A stretch of 64,000 nt of DNA, from the NCBI GenBank assembly GCA_021397835.1, contig JAJFZO010000575.1:3477001-3541000 (forward strand), given 5' to 3'. Below are positions 36,662 to 51,633 of this stretch, one piece after another; position 1 is the stretch's first letter, and the number at the start of each line of letters is the position of its first letter. The stretch comes from Moringa oleifera (lineage: Eukaryota; Streptophyta; Magnoliopsida; Brassicales; Moringaceae). The notes under the pieces are model-generated. The model was given only the letters and a program-made list of their open reading frames with translations. It was not told the origin of the DNA and made no database searches. A program made the position numbers and the translations under genes.

Positions 36662-37808
36662 ATGGCACTACCCACCCTCCCCTTCATTGTCTCACTGATC
36701 TTCTTTCTTGTTCCACACTCTTGGTCTTCTGAGATTAAGCTGAATTACGATTCCGCTGTGCCAAAATCCGATGTGGATTTACTAGAGTTTCCATTGAATT
36801 TAGAATACTTAGAAGCTGAGTTCTTCTTGTATGGCTCTTTGGGTTATGGCTTGGATAGAGTTGCACCAAACTTAACCATGGGAGGCCCCCCACCTATTGG
36901 TGCCCAGAAGGCCAATCTTGACTCTTTCACCAAAGATGTTATCCTACAATTTGCATTGCAAGAAGTCGGGCACTTGAGGTTCTCTGTTCAACCCTGTTTT
37001 CTCACATCTTTGTGTTTGGTTTCCGAGAAATTTTACAGCATCAACTTCACTCCGTTTATGTATTTCAGATTCTGACCAGGCTGAGTTTGCGATGCAGGGC
37101 AATCCAGGGGATGGTAAGGGGATTTGCGAGGCCGCAATTGGACTTGAGTGCTGGATCGTTTGCGAATGTGGTAGATAATGCATTTGGAAGAAAGCTGGAG
37201 CCTCCTTTTGACCCTTATTTCAATAGCATCAACTACCTTATTGCATCCTATTTGGTTCCTTACGTTGGCCTCACTGGATATGTGGGAGCAAATCCTAAAC
37301 TCAAAGGAGCTTCTTCCAGAAGGGTAAAAGCTCTAATTCTCTAAACCCACCAGAAATCAGAACAACTTCGCCTCTTTCACCTGATATACTAGTCTGCTTA
37401 TATGTTTCAGAATTCTATACTTTGCGGAATGTTCAGCTTGTTGCAGGTCTTTTAGGTGTGGAATCTGGTCAAGATGCAGTTATCCGAGCATTGCTGTACG
37501 AGAAAGCAAAACTAAAGGTGCATCCCTATGGGATAACAGTAGCGGAGTTCACCAATCGAATTTCAAAGCTAAGGAACCAGCTAGGACAGGCAGGGATGAA
37601 AGATGAAGGGCTTGTGGTTCCTCGAGTGATTGGTGCAGAGGGTAAGATAACAGGCAATGTGCTTGCTGGGAATCAATACTCCATTTCCTATGATAGGACT
37701 CCTGAGGAGATACTGAGGATTGTGTATGGAAGTGGTAATGAAGGTGTGCCTGGTGGGTTCTACCCAGAGGGAGCCAATGGCCGCATTGCCAGATCTCATT
37801 TACAATAA
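36662..37808 (+). CDS. Desiccation-related protein PCC13-62-like (ferritin-like domain)
   Basis: Three exons: 36662-36978, 37098-37323, 37437-37808, giving 304 residues, the usual family length. Residues 1-22 are a clear signal peptide (TLPFIVSLIFFLVPHSW), so the protein is extracellular or vacuolar. The ferritin-like part holds DVDLLEFPLNLEYLEAEFF, FALQEVGHLR and FDPYFNSINYLIASYLVPY. Next are VGANPKL, GLLGVESGQDAVIR and the ending VYGSGNEGVPGGFYPEGANG. Glu and Glu-x-x-His positions typical of di-iron ferritin-like helices are visible, though metal binding is unproven. The founder came from the resurrection plant Craterostigma and rises on drying and ABA. The exon 3 acceptor was set at ATGTTCAG|CTTGTTGC because earlier acceptors put the frame out. 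Confidence 0.92.
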
Positions 37809-37862
37809 GTAATAGTTTTCAAGTCTTTTGTGTTCGGACTGTAAGAACTTGCCCAGAGAGCT

Positions 37863-37868
37863 AATAAA
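37863..37868 (+). terminator. Poly(A) signal AATAAA of the desiccation-related gene
   Basis: AATAAA lies about 55 bases after the stop codon. Confidence 0.45.
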
Positions 37869-38878
37869 TTCTGAGTTGTTTTATACTCAATCGGAGTCAC
37901 TTTCACTGGCTCGAGATATATCCGAGGAAGGATTCGGTCTTATTTACAGGTTGCAGGCTCAGAAGGGCACTTTGTCAAATGAAACATCCAAGACGAGTAA
38001 AAGAAACTTAAAAGGTCACATGGACTAGAAGCTAGTAAATTAAATGGGAACAATCTGTATTCAATTGCTTGTCCAACAACCAACAAGAAACAGTGCAAAT
38101 GAACATAGTTTACAGAGCAACTCTCAGCTGATGCCATGTAGGTATTCCTGTATAGAGTTTTAAAGCCATTCTCAGCTACAATGTGATGTAGGCATTCCTG
38201 TAACTATAGAGTTTTCATGTGGTAGGACATCAAATCGACCCCATTTCAGAACAATGGATAGCTTTCAGCAATATCTAAGTGAACTCACTTGGCTAGTACA
38301 AAACACATCGTGGATGGCAACCTTGTCTTCACAGGGAACAACTTCCATTTTTGGTGTCACTGTCAGATCAGAATGCTCCAAGAAATCTGCAAAGAAGACA
38401 AGTTATTCCAGATTCTAACATAATTTTGTCTTTCAACTTATGCAAGTGTGTGCAGAATTAGTACCTTGTTCCCTGAGGGAATCTGAGATTAGAGGAAAGA
38501 ATGAGGTAAGGGCACAACCTTGGTTTGAAACAATAAGTACCTATGAATTATGGGTGCATATGTGATAGCTTTATCCATCTGCCACCTCATCTTTCTTAAC
38601 CCAAATTTGCAAGGGTAAAAAAAAAAATCTAGGGAAATTACAGGACTACAAAATATTTACACTTAAATAACAAATGAAGGAACTTGCCATCCACCTGAAA
38701 TTTGAAAGTCTGTTCTGTACTGGTCTCTCAGCCTTCCAATGGCAAAGGTCACACATGGTGGTTGGACTGGAGGTATGCCTGACAAGGATATGACACATTC
38801 ACATTTTCGGTGAATACAACAATCTGTGGCACTTCATTTGGTTGGCTGACATATCTGTTTGACTGGCAAACTTTCTTT
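37869..38878. other. Intergenic region between two convergent genes
   Basis: No gene seen. A short diverged direct repeat (ctcagctgatgccatgtagg near 38127 and ctacaatgtgatgtaggca near 38175, both followed by attcctgta and agagttt) is present. The 3' UTRs of both flanking genes end here. Confidence 0.4.
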
Positions 38879-40873
38879 TCATCCATTGCCCAGAATATCA
38901 TCAACAATATAAATTGGGCCCAGGTGACCTAAGTTGCTAAATAAACACCGGACTAACACATTCCAGGTGGCAAAGTTGGGGAAGATCCCCTCATTTATCA
39001 TCCTGTAAAGAACACTTATGGCCTCCTCCAGACTAATCCAATTGCAAATCCCCCATATAAGACTGGTGTATGTAATTACGTCAGGATGCCATTCCCCTCC
39101 TGCAGTAATCCTATCCAAAAGATGAGTGGCAGCATTAACCTTACCCTGCTTACAATATGCAAAAACTATCACGTTATTTGTCATAGCATCAGGCTTTTTT
39201 CCCTCCACCAGCATTTTCCCAACCAGCTGCAAGGCTCCCTCAAGCATTCCAGCTCGGCAAAATCCATACAAAATGGAGTTGTATGTCACCAAATCCCATT
39301 CCATCCCCCTTTCTTTAATCTCCCTACTGAGAATAAAGGCTTCTTTAATTCTATTTACTTTTGAGAGACCATACAATAGCTCGTTATATGTTGTAATGTT
39401 AGGAAAGCACCCAAACAGCCCCATTTGATGAAGCACTTTTAGTGCCCACTCTAATCTTCCATTGCCACATAAACCTTTGATAAATACATCGAATGTAACT
39501 GTGTTAGGAGGACACTGTTCCACTGCCATCTTCTCTATAAGACAATAAGCTTGGTTGAACATAGAATGCCTACAAAGGACGTCCACCATGCAAGTATACA
39601 CAACAACATTAGGATGGCAACCATTAGTTATCATCTTGTTCCATGTCTGAGAAGCACCCACCAAATTACCTGCTTTAGCAAAACCATCAATTACAGAGCT
39701 ATATGTTGTCACATTTGGAGGACATCTGTTTTCCTCCATCTGATGAAAAATAGATACAGCCTCACTAACATTTTCATTAGAACAGAGACCATGTATTAGC
39801 GTGTTATATGCAACAACATTGGGTGCAAATCCTTCTCTGATCATCCGGTTCCACAAGTCAAGTGCTTCATGCATTCTACCTTGCACAAAACAGCCCTTTA
39901 GCAAGGAAGTAAAGGTATGAATATTGGGATCACATCCTCTCTCAAGCATCTGAGCCAAAACTGCAAGAGATATCTCAAGATTTCCCACATCAGAAAGAGA
40001 ATTGATAATTGTTGAGTAAGTGATAACATCAGGACCCATCCTCTTTTCCACCATTTCTCCTAGCAATACAAACGCCTCCCTCAAGTTGTATTCTCTACAT
40101 AAACCATTTATCAAGGCATTATAAACACTCACAATCGGTTCAAATCTCATGGCAAGCACCCGGGCTTCACCTACCATCCCAAGCTTACACAATGAAGATA
40201 TTATAGTCGTGTAGCTCACAGCGTCAGGAGAACAACCCTTATTTGACATCTCCACAAGCAACTTGAGTGCAGCATCCACCCTATTATTCTTACACAATGC
40301 TTTCAAAAGGATATTATATGTGAATACATTTGGCTTCATCCCATCTCTCTTCATGTTACCATATATTGGATTAATCATCTGAAACCTATTTTCACTAAGC
40401 AAAGCATCCATAATGTGATTATATATCTTAACTGTAGGTTTGCACCCAAATTCCCTAATCCTATAAAACATTTTCAACGCCTGCTCAGCTAACCCCACTT
40501 GCCTATAAGAATTAATCACACTAATGAACATATCCTCAGAGCAGCTAATTCCTTCTAGTTTCATTTGCTGCAAAAGGTATTGAATACCATCTATTTCACA
40601 CTCCCCGGCAAGCTTCTTGATCATAATTTGATATGTTAATTGGGTGTGTTTAAAGGCTTCTGAATTCGCTATGGACCTGAAATACTGCAAAGCTAATGAA
40701 ATTTTGGGCTGGTGTTTTAGTCGCTCTAACACATCAGATTCACTGATTTTTCTCGCTTGCTTCTCACTCTGGAGAACATTTTCAGAATTACGAATCGAGC
40801 TTGTGTTGAGGACGAAGGGAATTGAAGGTTTGCGGACTTTTAACAACAAGGAACATCCTTCCTTCAAATACAT
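38879..40873 (-). CDS. P-class pentatricopeptide repeat (PPR) protein
   Basis: Intronless gene for 664 residues. The first ATG in frame is at 40871-40873; the frame extends a little upstream only through a TTG. The N-terminus (MYLKEGCSLLLKVRKP) is basic and hydrophobic, consistent with mitochondrial or plastid import. From about residue 80 to the end there are some 16 tandem 35-residue PPR motifs, for example NVFTYNILLKALCKNNRVDA and DLVTYNSILYGFCRAGMLEG. The fifth motif is about five residues short. No E or DYW domain follows, so this is a P-class protein, a group that binds organellar RNA to stabilise, process or help translate it. It resembles the At3g48810 protein as I recall it. It lies head to head with EMC6, with under 450 bases between. 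Confidence 0.93.
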   Translation of the reverse strand: MYLKEGCSLLLKVRKPSIPFVLNTSSIRNSENVLQSEKQARKISESDVLERLKHQPKISLALQYFRSIANSEAFKHTQLTYQIMIKKLAGECEIDGIQYLLQQMKLEGISCSEDMFISVINSYRQVGLAEQALKMFYRIREFGCKPTVKIYNHIMDALLSENRFQMINPIYGNMKRDGMKPNVFTYNILLKALCKNNRVDAALKLLVEMSNKGCSPDAVSYTTIISSLCKLGMVGEARVLAMRFEPIVSVYNALINGLCREYNLREAFVLLGEMVEKRMGPDVITYSTIINSLSDVGNLEISLAVLAQMLERGCDPNIHTFTSLLKGCFVQGRMHEALDLWNRMIREGFAPNVVAYNTLIHGLCSNENVSEAVSIFHQMEENRCPPNVTTYSSVIDGFAKAGNLVGASQTWNKMITNGCHPNVVVYTCMVDVLCRHSMFNQAYCLIEKMAVEQCPPNTVTFDVFIKGLCGNGRLEWALKVLHQMGLFGCFPNITTYNELLYGLSKVNRIKEAFILSREIKERGMEWDLVTYNSILYGFCRAGMLEGALQLVGKMLVEGKKPDAMTNNVIVFAYCKQGKVNAATHLLDRITAGGEWHPDVITYTSLIWGICNWISLEEAISVLYRMINEGIFPNFATWNVLVRCLFSNLGHLGPIYIVDDILGNG

Positions 40874-42442
40874 TATGTAATAAAGCTCAAATTCAACCTT
40901 CAATTCAAGAACTAAAACCCAGGTTTCTTGACCGAAGAAAGTTTATTATTCAAAATATTAAACCCATGAACATAAAAAGAAAACAAGACATACCTCAAGT
41001 ACAAGTAGCCAATGGACCTTGAACCTAGAAAGACCCGGAACGAAGAAGACGCGGATCGCGCTGCGAAGAGGAGGGAGGGGATCGCGTCAAGGGCTTCATC
41101 GTCTTTCGGGATTGAGCTACACGGCGTCGTTTGGTTGACACACTAAGTTGGAACTTGGGAGGCTATTTGTAATTTTCAGAACTATTGGGAAGTTATTGAT
41201 ATTATATTTAATATTAGGGGTAATTAAGAAACAGTTTTCCAATCAAAATCTAGGGATCGGGTTGGCTGTTCATTCATCAGGGTGAGAACAAGAGGAAGGG
41301 TCTTGTGTTCTACGATCTTTTTGGTAAGTTTTTTGGCTCTTTCTGTCATATTATTATGTGATTTATGCATGCTCTCAGTCTTTTGCTGCTCATTTTTGTT
41401 GAATTGTTTCGTTTTCCGTGATTTCCGTATCCCAGATCTATTAGCGACCCTGTGTTGTTTGCGTAGCTGCTTTTGATTAGTAATTGAATTCAATTCTGTG
41501 TTATTTTAGTTCATTAGATGCATTATAAGCTAGAAGCTGATATAGTGCCGAAACTTTCTCTTTTTTGAGCATGAGTACTGAAACTATCTCTTTTTGTTAT
41601 TTTGTGGCAAAGTAGTTGCTGAAGTAACTAAAACACTGAAATTTTCATTTGTTTGTCTGGAGTCGTCCATCTTTCATGTAGTCTTGTTAGTTTTCGTTTT
41701 CCAGCTATTTCTTTGCTTTGAATTTTCCGCCTCTGCTTTTAATATCCAGGTTCTGGTTTTGTTTCTTGAATAGGGTGTACATGACATAAGTTGCCTGGAA
41801 GTCCACTTGAATATCATGTGGTTACGTGACCTTTGTTGTCACCCATTGGATGCTTGAAACAAAGAGTTATTAGGATTAGCCACTCAGGTTAGTATTTTGT
41901 TTGAAGAGTGAACCCGGCCTGGAGCAAGTTCCTTTTCTAGGTCTTTGAGGAAATTAAAACTTAAACCTGCTTGACAATCTTTTTCTGAGAGACAACCCTT
42001 GGATGATGCTCATTGACTTATATAGCAGTCCTATTATGGTTAATATAATGACTTGCAGTTAATCAGGTGCGACATATGCACGCATTCTCATTTTGTATAC
42101 AAATTTTTTAGTTGGGTTTACGATGCCTGTGGAATGAGGTTTTATGATCACAACATCTATTAACTAAACTGCCATGGCTTAAGCTGTTATTTTTGTCAGT
42201 TGGACTTTTAAGCAGTTCATTATTTTGCCGTCTAATTGTGACCTTCACTGCAGTTTATTCTTCCAGCAATACATCTAGTTTCTTTTTTAAGTCCTCAGAA
42301 TATGTGCCGAGCATACTTGACTTTATCTTTATTTCCTGTAGAATGGATCAAGAATATGACGCTGTGCTTTGTGGAACTTCTGAATAGCCTATCTGTTTTC
42401 TTCTTTTCAGAAATTTTATTGTCATCAAAGAAAGCAGCAGAT
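40874..42442 (+). other. Shared PPR/EMC6 promoter and EMC6 5' UTR
   Basis: The GC-richer stretch 41030-41130 probably serves both divergent genes. An EMC6 5' exon is likely near 41270-41320 (ends like TTTTTGGTAAGT near 41320), followed by a leader intron to about 42415, where CTTTTCAG precedes the ATG exon. No other gene seen. Confidence 0.45.
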
Positions 42443-44643
42443 ATGGCTGGACATAATGATTCAGGTTCATGTGAGAAGAAATCGAGCGATGCCACAAATG
42501 ATATATCAACCTTCAATGCTGAGAATTTACAGAATAACATGAAAGTTATATATTACAGGTTTGTTTCAACATTCTAGTAACCTAATCTATAGTCTAAGAT
42601 ATAACTCTTGTGGAGGATAAAAAAACATAGGTAAAAAATTACTTATCTTGTATTTACCCCTCAGTCTATGTTTGAGATGGGTCATATCTTAATTACTTAA
42701 ATATACCCTCTCTTTTTTTTTTTTTTGGTACATACAAATAAGGATACTTTATTTTCATTTTCAGCCGAACCTTTTTGTCTATCATTGGTGGAGTTGTTGC
42801 TGGAATATTGGGATTCACAGGCTTTGCTGGATTCATCTTCTACTTTATTGTAATGGCAATTACTTCAGTTGGACTTATGGGCAAGGCAAAGTTTTCTGTT
42901 CATTCATACTTTGATTCCTGGAACCGGGTCATACTTGATGGCTTTTTGGGTGGGCTTATGGTATGCTTCTCTATACTTATCTTTGTTTATTACCCATGAA
43001 GAAGTTAACTCAACTAAGTTCTATTTAACTCATTCAATCCTTAATCTCAAACTAGTAGGAATCAGCACATCCCTTTCTCTAATAATCTTGATCAAAAATT
43101 GGATCTTCATAAACTTTCAGAAATGTAGTTTCTTTACCTCCTCAATGCATGCTATCTCATCTGCCCTTACCTCCCTTCAGATTATCTAAAATTTTCTTCT
43201 CTCAGTTTATCCTGTACTATATCAGTGTTGACTGCTCTTTTTCTTTTCCCCATGAGGAAGTTAACTCAACTAAGCTCTATTCAAGTCATTTAAGCCTTAA
43301 TCTCAAACTACTAGGAATCAGCTACATCCGTTTTCTCTAATAATCTTGATAAAAAATTAGATCTTCATAAACTCACCAGAAATCTAGTTTCTTTACCACC
43401 TCAATGCATTTTATCTCATCTACCCTTACCTATCTCCAGATCATCTAAAATTTTAGTGTTGATGCCCCTTTTTCTTTCTCTTTTGCTCTCTCCTTTTTAG
43501 ATACACAAGATGGTGGGACCCATTTTGTAACCAAATTTGTTTTCTCCTTTCTTCCATCAATGGAGATGGTGTCTGCTGACCCAGCAGCCAAAGAGGTGCT
43601 ATGAGACAACCCCATTTCGCTTATATGTATAGATAATTGGTGGTTTCTTAACTCTTTGTCAAATAAATTAGTGCCCTATCCATCTTTTTCGTATTGCCAC
43701 ACCTCCACTTAAACATCTTCTTTCAACTCCTCTCATCTTTTAAAGATGTCTATTCTTTTTTTTTTTTTTTGGGTTTGACATTTGGGGATACGCTCACGGA
43801 TTGTCAAAAGTGAGCATATCATGTGGATAGCCTATTCAGATGGAGCTTAAGCCCTTGGAATATCCTTACCTTGTTTGTATGTTTTCTGAGGATGATAAGT
43901 GAAGTTTTCCACTATCTTGATCTCTTTTCATTAGCATCCAACAGTTAATGCATGTGGCTTGTGTATAGCCATAGGGCCTCAACAAAGATGGGGAAAACTT
44001 ATAGCCATATAAACTCTGACTGACCCTCTTTGTCGTTCTACATGTTTGATGCTTCTGTTTGCTAGGAGTTTGACACCTCAATCTTTGCTAAGAAATTCCA
44101 ATACAGATTCCCATCACTTCAAAAGCATCAGATTTTCAAATTAGAGTTATTCATGACAGTTGTCAAGCATTCATTTCCCACTTTGTATAACTCAATGGGA
44201 ATACATCATTCAAAATGAATTTATCGGTTAGCCTATGAAATGTTTAAGTCACTGAAGTTATATGAGCTGGTTTCAGCAACTGTCCAGTGTCTCGCATGAA
44301 CAAAGACCTTTTTTGTTTTTTTTTTCATAGCATGCACTGAGTTTTAAATGTGACTAATTCATTTTTCTCTGGTGAATGGTGGATGGCAATCATACATGAC
44401 ACAGCATCAGCATATTTTCTATGTTTTATCTCACTGATGTTATCTTTGTGTTTTTGCAGTCCTTCGTGTTGTTCTGGACGTATCCTTTCCGAAGCTGAAA
44501 TTAAAACACACACATGCACAAGCACAAGCACACCACATTCTGAAAATATTGAATCAATTTAGTTAGTTTTGATATGATTCCATTTTTTCTCTGTTTTCTT
44601 TGACCCAAATAGATTTGCTTATGACATTGTGCATATTTTCTGA
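42443..44643 (+). CDS. EMC6: ER membrane protein complex subunit 6 (EMC6)
   Basis: Four coding exons: 42443-42558, 42765-42960, 44460-44479, 44613-44643, giving 120 residues. The protein starts MAGHNDSGSCEKKS and continues TFNAENLQNNMKVIYYSRT. The first hydrophobic helix pair is LSIIGGVVAGILGFTG and FIFYFIVMAITSVGL, then SVHSYFDSWNRVILDGFLGG. The C-terminal helix, SFVLFWTFAYDIVHIF, is split by the two tiny last exons. EMC6 is a core membrane subunit of the ER membrane protein complex, which inserts tail-anchored and multipass membrane proteins. Length and sequence fit the plant family throughout. The third exon is only 20 bases. The 1.5-kb intron before it carries a diverged repeat. Confidence 0.95.
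42993..43454. repeat. Diverged ~255-bp tandem duplication inside EMC6 intron
   Basis: The segment starting cccatgaagaagttaactca at 42993 returns as cccatgaggaagttaactca at 43248. Matching blocks run for about 200 bases: ttaatctcaaact, aggaatcag, ctctaataatcttgat, tctagtttctttacc, ctcaatgcat and catctaaaatttt. A third, truncated trace (tagtgttgatgcc) follows the second copy, as agtgttgactgc follows the first. It lies wholly in the intron between the second and third coding exons. Confidence 0.7.
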
Positions 44644-45331
44644 GGAAGCTGCGACCATATCTTTAATGGAAAGAGGGCTGTGTGGTTCAGCCACCTTTTT
44701 AATGGGAACCTGGGAATTGGATCTGAATTTTGCTTTGACACTTTGATACTTCACACCCATCCATACAATTTTTTTTTTTTTGGGACGAGCAGAAATGTTT
44801 GACATTATGGGTATGATTGAATGAGGAAACTTTGAATGTTATCATGCAAGATGCCATGAATGTTTGAACAATCTTTCTCTTTTGTGATTAGTAGAACCAA
44901 TTTTATGCTGACCCCAATTTTGATTAGTGGAACCAATTTGGTGATCCCAACCAATGGCTTAATCATGGAAGGACAGAGCCCATCAATTGAAGAAAAAGAG
45001 AGATGCAAAAATGAAAATTCTTATAAAGACAATAGAAGGGAATCCAACATGCTATAACCTAGAATCCTACATTGCATTCCCAATCATTCTACATGCATGT
45101 AGAACTCAGTGAACATGATGGACAGTTTGACATTTCTCTTTACTCTAATTTTCCTATACAAATCAATCTGGCATCTGACTATTATCTAATTTATGATAAT
45201 TAAATCGGAGCATGCGTGAATAAACCAATCCGTGTCCCATGGAAAAAAACCCTTTTGGTTCTGGAACAATGCAGTCTCACGATTTCTCAGGAAAGTGATG
45301 AAGAGCTCAGGGCCCTTCATGCTATTTCTGC
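44644..45331. other. Intergenic region between convergent EMC6 and RWA genes
   Basis: The 3' UTRs of both genes. No gene seen. A short repeated phrase, gattagtagaaccaatttt and gattagtggaaccaatttg, occurs near 44887 and 44921. Confidence 0.4.
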
Positions 45332-49292
<3,961 letters not shown>

Positions 49293-51633
49293 TATGGCCA
49301 AAATACAGTAATTCAAAGCAGAATAAGCAGAAAATCAACGAGCATTTCAGTATACAGTGAAATCTACTTCGCTTGAAAAACCAGATCTCATGGAAATCTG
49401 GCTTCCCTGTCAAAAAAGAACAGAAAAATAATTGATCCTTTGATTTGATCAGAATCTATCAGCGAAGAGTTAGGAGTCTGTGCAGTAGCGCGTATGAATA
49501 TTGTATCGAATACAGAGCGAGAGCCAGAGAGAGGGAGTACAAACGAGTCAGAATAGTACGGGATTGGTTTTGAGCGGTTTGTTGGCAGATTTAACTCTTT
49601 TTGTTTTTATGATCAAGGGATGATTGCCTTGTTATCTACTACTGCTAACCTCCATTCGAGTATCTTGCCATATCGAGGAGTGATGAAATCTCAACCGTTG
49701 CATTGGTGTGGGCGCAGAGGAAGACCATGCTCCGATGCTGTACGGGATCAGCAAGGAGAACCCCACGACAATGACGTGTCAACATCTCGTGTCCCCCTCC
49801 AATTCATTGGCCACAAGCACATTGGTTGGTGACCCAATTGACCCGTTGGTAAATTGATCACATCATTGATTTTTTTATAAAATTAATTTAATATTAAATT
49901 GATAACATCAGCTCTACATCTCCATCTATTATTTGTATTCTTTTTTTGAATTTTTCTAATAAAGAAAATCACAAGATGCTTTAATGTACATGTATGTTAC
50001 CTAAGAAGTGTATATGAATAAACTAGAAGGCATGATTGGGTGTGTGCGAGCTCAGGGAATGGTTCGATTTCAATCAAAGGATTAGTGAAATTTAAAACAA
50101 ATCGTCAGCAATGAGCTGTCGGCCAAATTATGAAGGGCGTGTTGGCATCACCGACATTAATATCTCTATTGACCGTTCTGCCCCTGTGTGGCTGCATTTG
50201 TCATGTGGCCTCTGTGGTTTATACTGTGGGCCTTGTCTCTAGAATTTCACTTCACACATTGCATCTGCCAACTTGGGATTTGTTACTTTCTTTTTTTTTT
50301 TAATTTATCGGTTCAATTAATTAAAGCATAAGAGGTTGACTCATTTTTGTTCTAATGTTCTGTAATTAAAGTTTGACTACAAGAGTATAAGTGAATCACA
50401 GTTAATGTCAAATGTGAAGGGACTAGTGTTCTCCATTCATTTTGGACTATTATGATTTTTTCAAAAAGAAATATCAATACCCGATGATTTAATAAATTAA
50501 ATTATTTAAATTATTTTTAATTTTATATATTAATATATTAATTTTAAAATCTTTTGATTTTTATCTTTATAATATATTATTCATTATATTTGTGATCTCA
50601 TGATTCAAAAAATAATAATAACTTCAAATACATGTTTTATTAATTAAAGATACATTAAAATTTATATTGGATTTAGTTGATAGATATTAATTCTATACAA
50701 AATTCGTGAATATAATATAATATAATAAATTATAAAGAATTATTTTAATTTTTTATAAAAATTTGATATAATTTAAGTCACCAAAGCATTCTTAACCAAT
50801 GTTGGTATGATGGATATTTAATTTTGTGGTGATTAAGGGAAGAAGATGTGTTGATGTAGGCCTACAACAAGACAGGGCCAGGCTTGCAACCACTAATGCC
50901 ATGGAAGCCAGGTGGCCGAGTCCTGCAGGTTACTGACCCAGTTAAGTGAAGTTAGGCCGACTTCATGGGCCCAATTGGGTTGACTCTCAAGTCTCAGGTC
51001 AATGATTCGATTCACCGATATATTGACTTTTGTTGTTTCCTTCATTCTTGTGTTAATGGGAGAGCTACCGAGGTTGGCTTAATGGGAAGAGAGAGAGATT
51101 TCATGATTGCGAAGCATAAAAGAAGCTATCGGGTTGCTTTGATTAGGGCATTCACATTAGCTGAGGAAAGTTGCTGGAAGGAGCTTATTTGGGTCACTTA
51201 TTAAACAAAAGCAACAAGAAGAATAAAACAAAATGACAGCCAAATCAGACTCGCAGCTCACTGGCTTGCTCGCTTTTGGGAGTACAGCTCTCCACTTAGG
51301 CAGGTAACTCCAATGAAGGCTTGACTCTTCAGCAGTCCTACTTCCATCCTGATTATCGAAGACAACGACGCAGAAGTGGCTTCTGCTTTTTGGGTTTCGG
51401 CAAATATATAAAACACAATATATAAACAGAACCTAGTGAAAAGGTGTGGGCGGCTATGCACAGCAGCCTTTGGTCATGTGCTCCTCATAATTCATTTGAT
51501 CACAGAATTATTACCTTTCCCTTATAGCATTTGCTTATCTGTACTCCTCTCTGCTGACTTTCCTCGAACAGATAACTGCAGAATACACCCGTATCGCAGG
51601 TGAGTAGCGAGTTGCAAGTAGTGAAAAGGATCA
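49293..51633. other. Intergenic region upstream of RWA and importin alpha
   Basis: Promoters of two divergent genes at the ends, AT-rich DNA in 50450-50800 between. No coding region recognised; the frame at 50965-51204 has no family features. Confidence 0.45.

Noticed and set aside
39086..39799. Plus-strand frames within the PPR gene
   Set aside because: Shadows of the long PPR frame on the minus strand.
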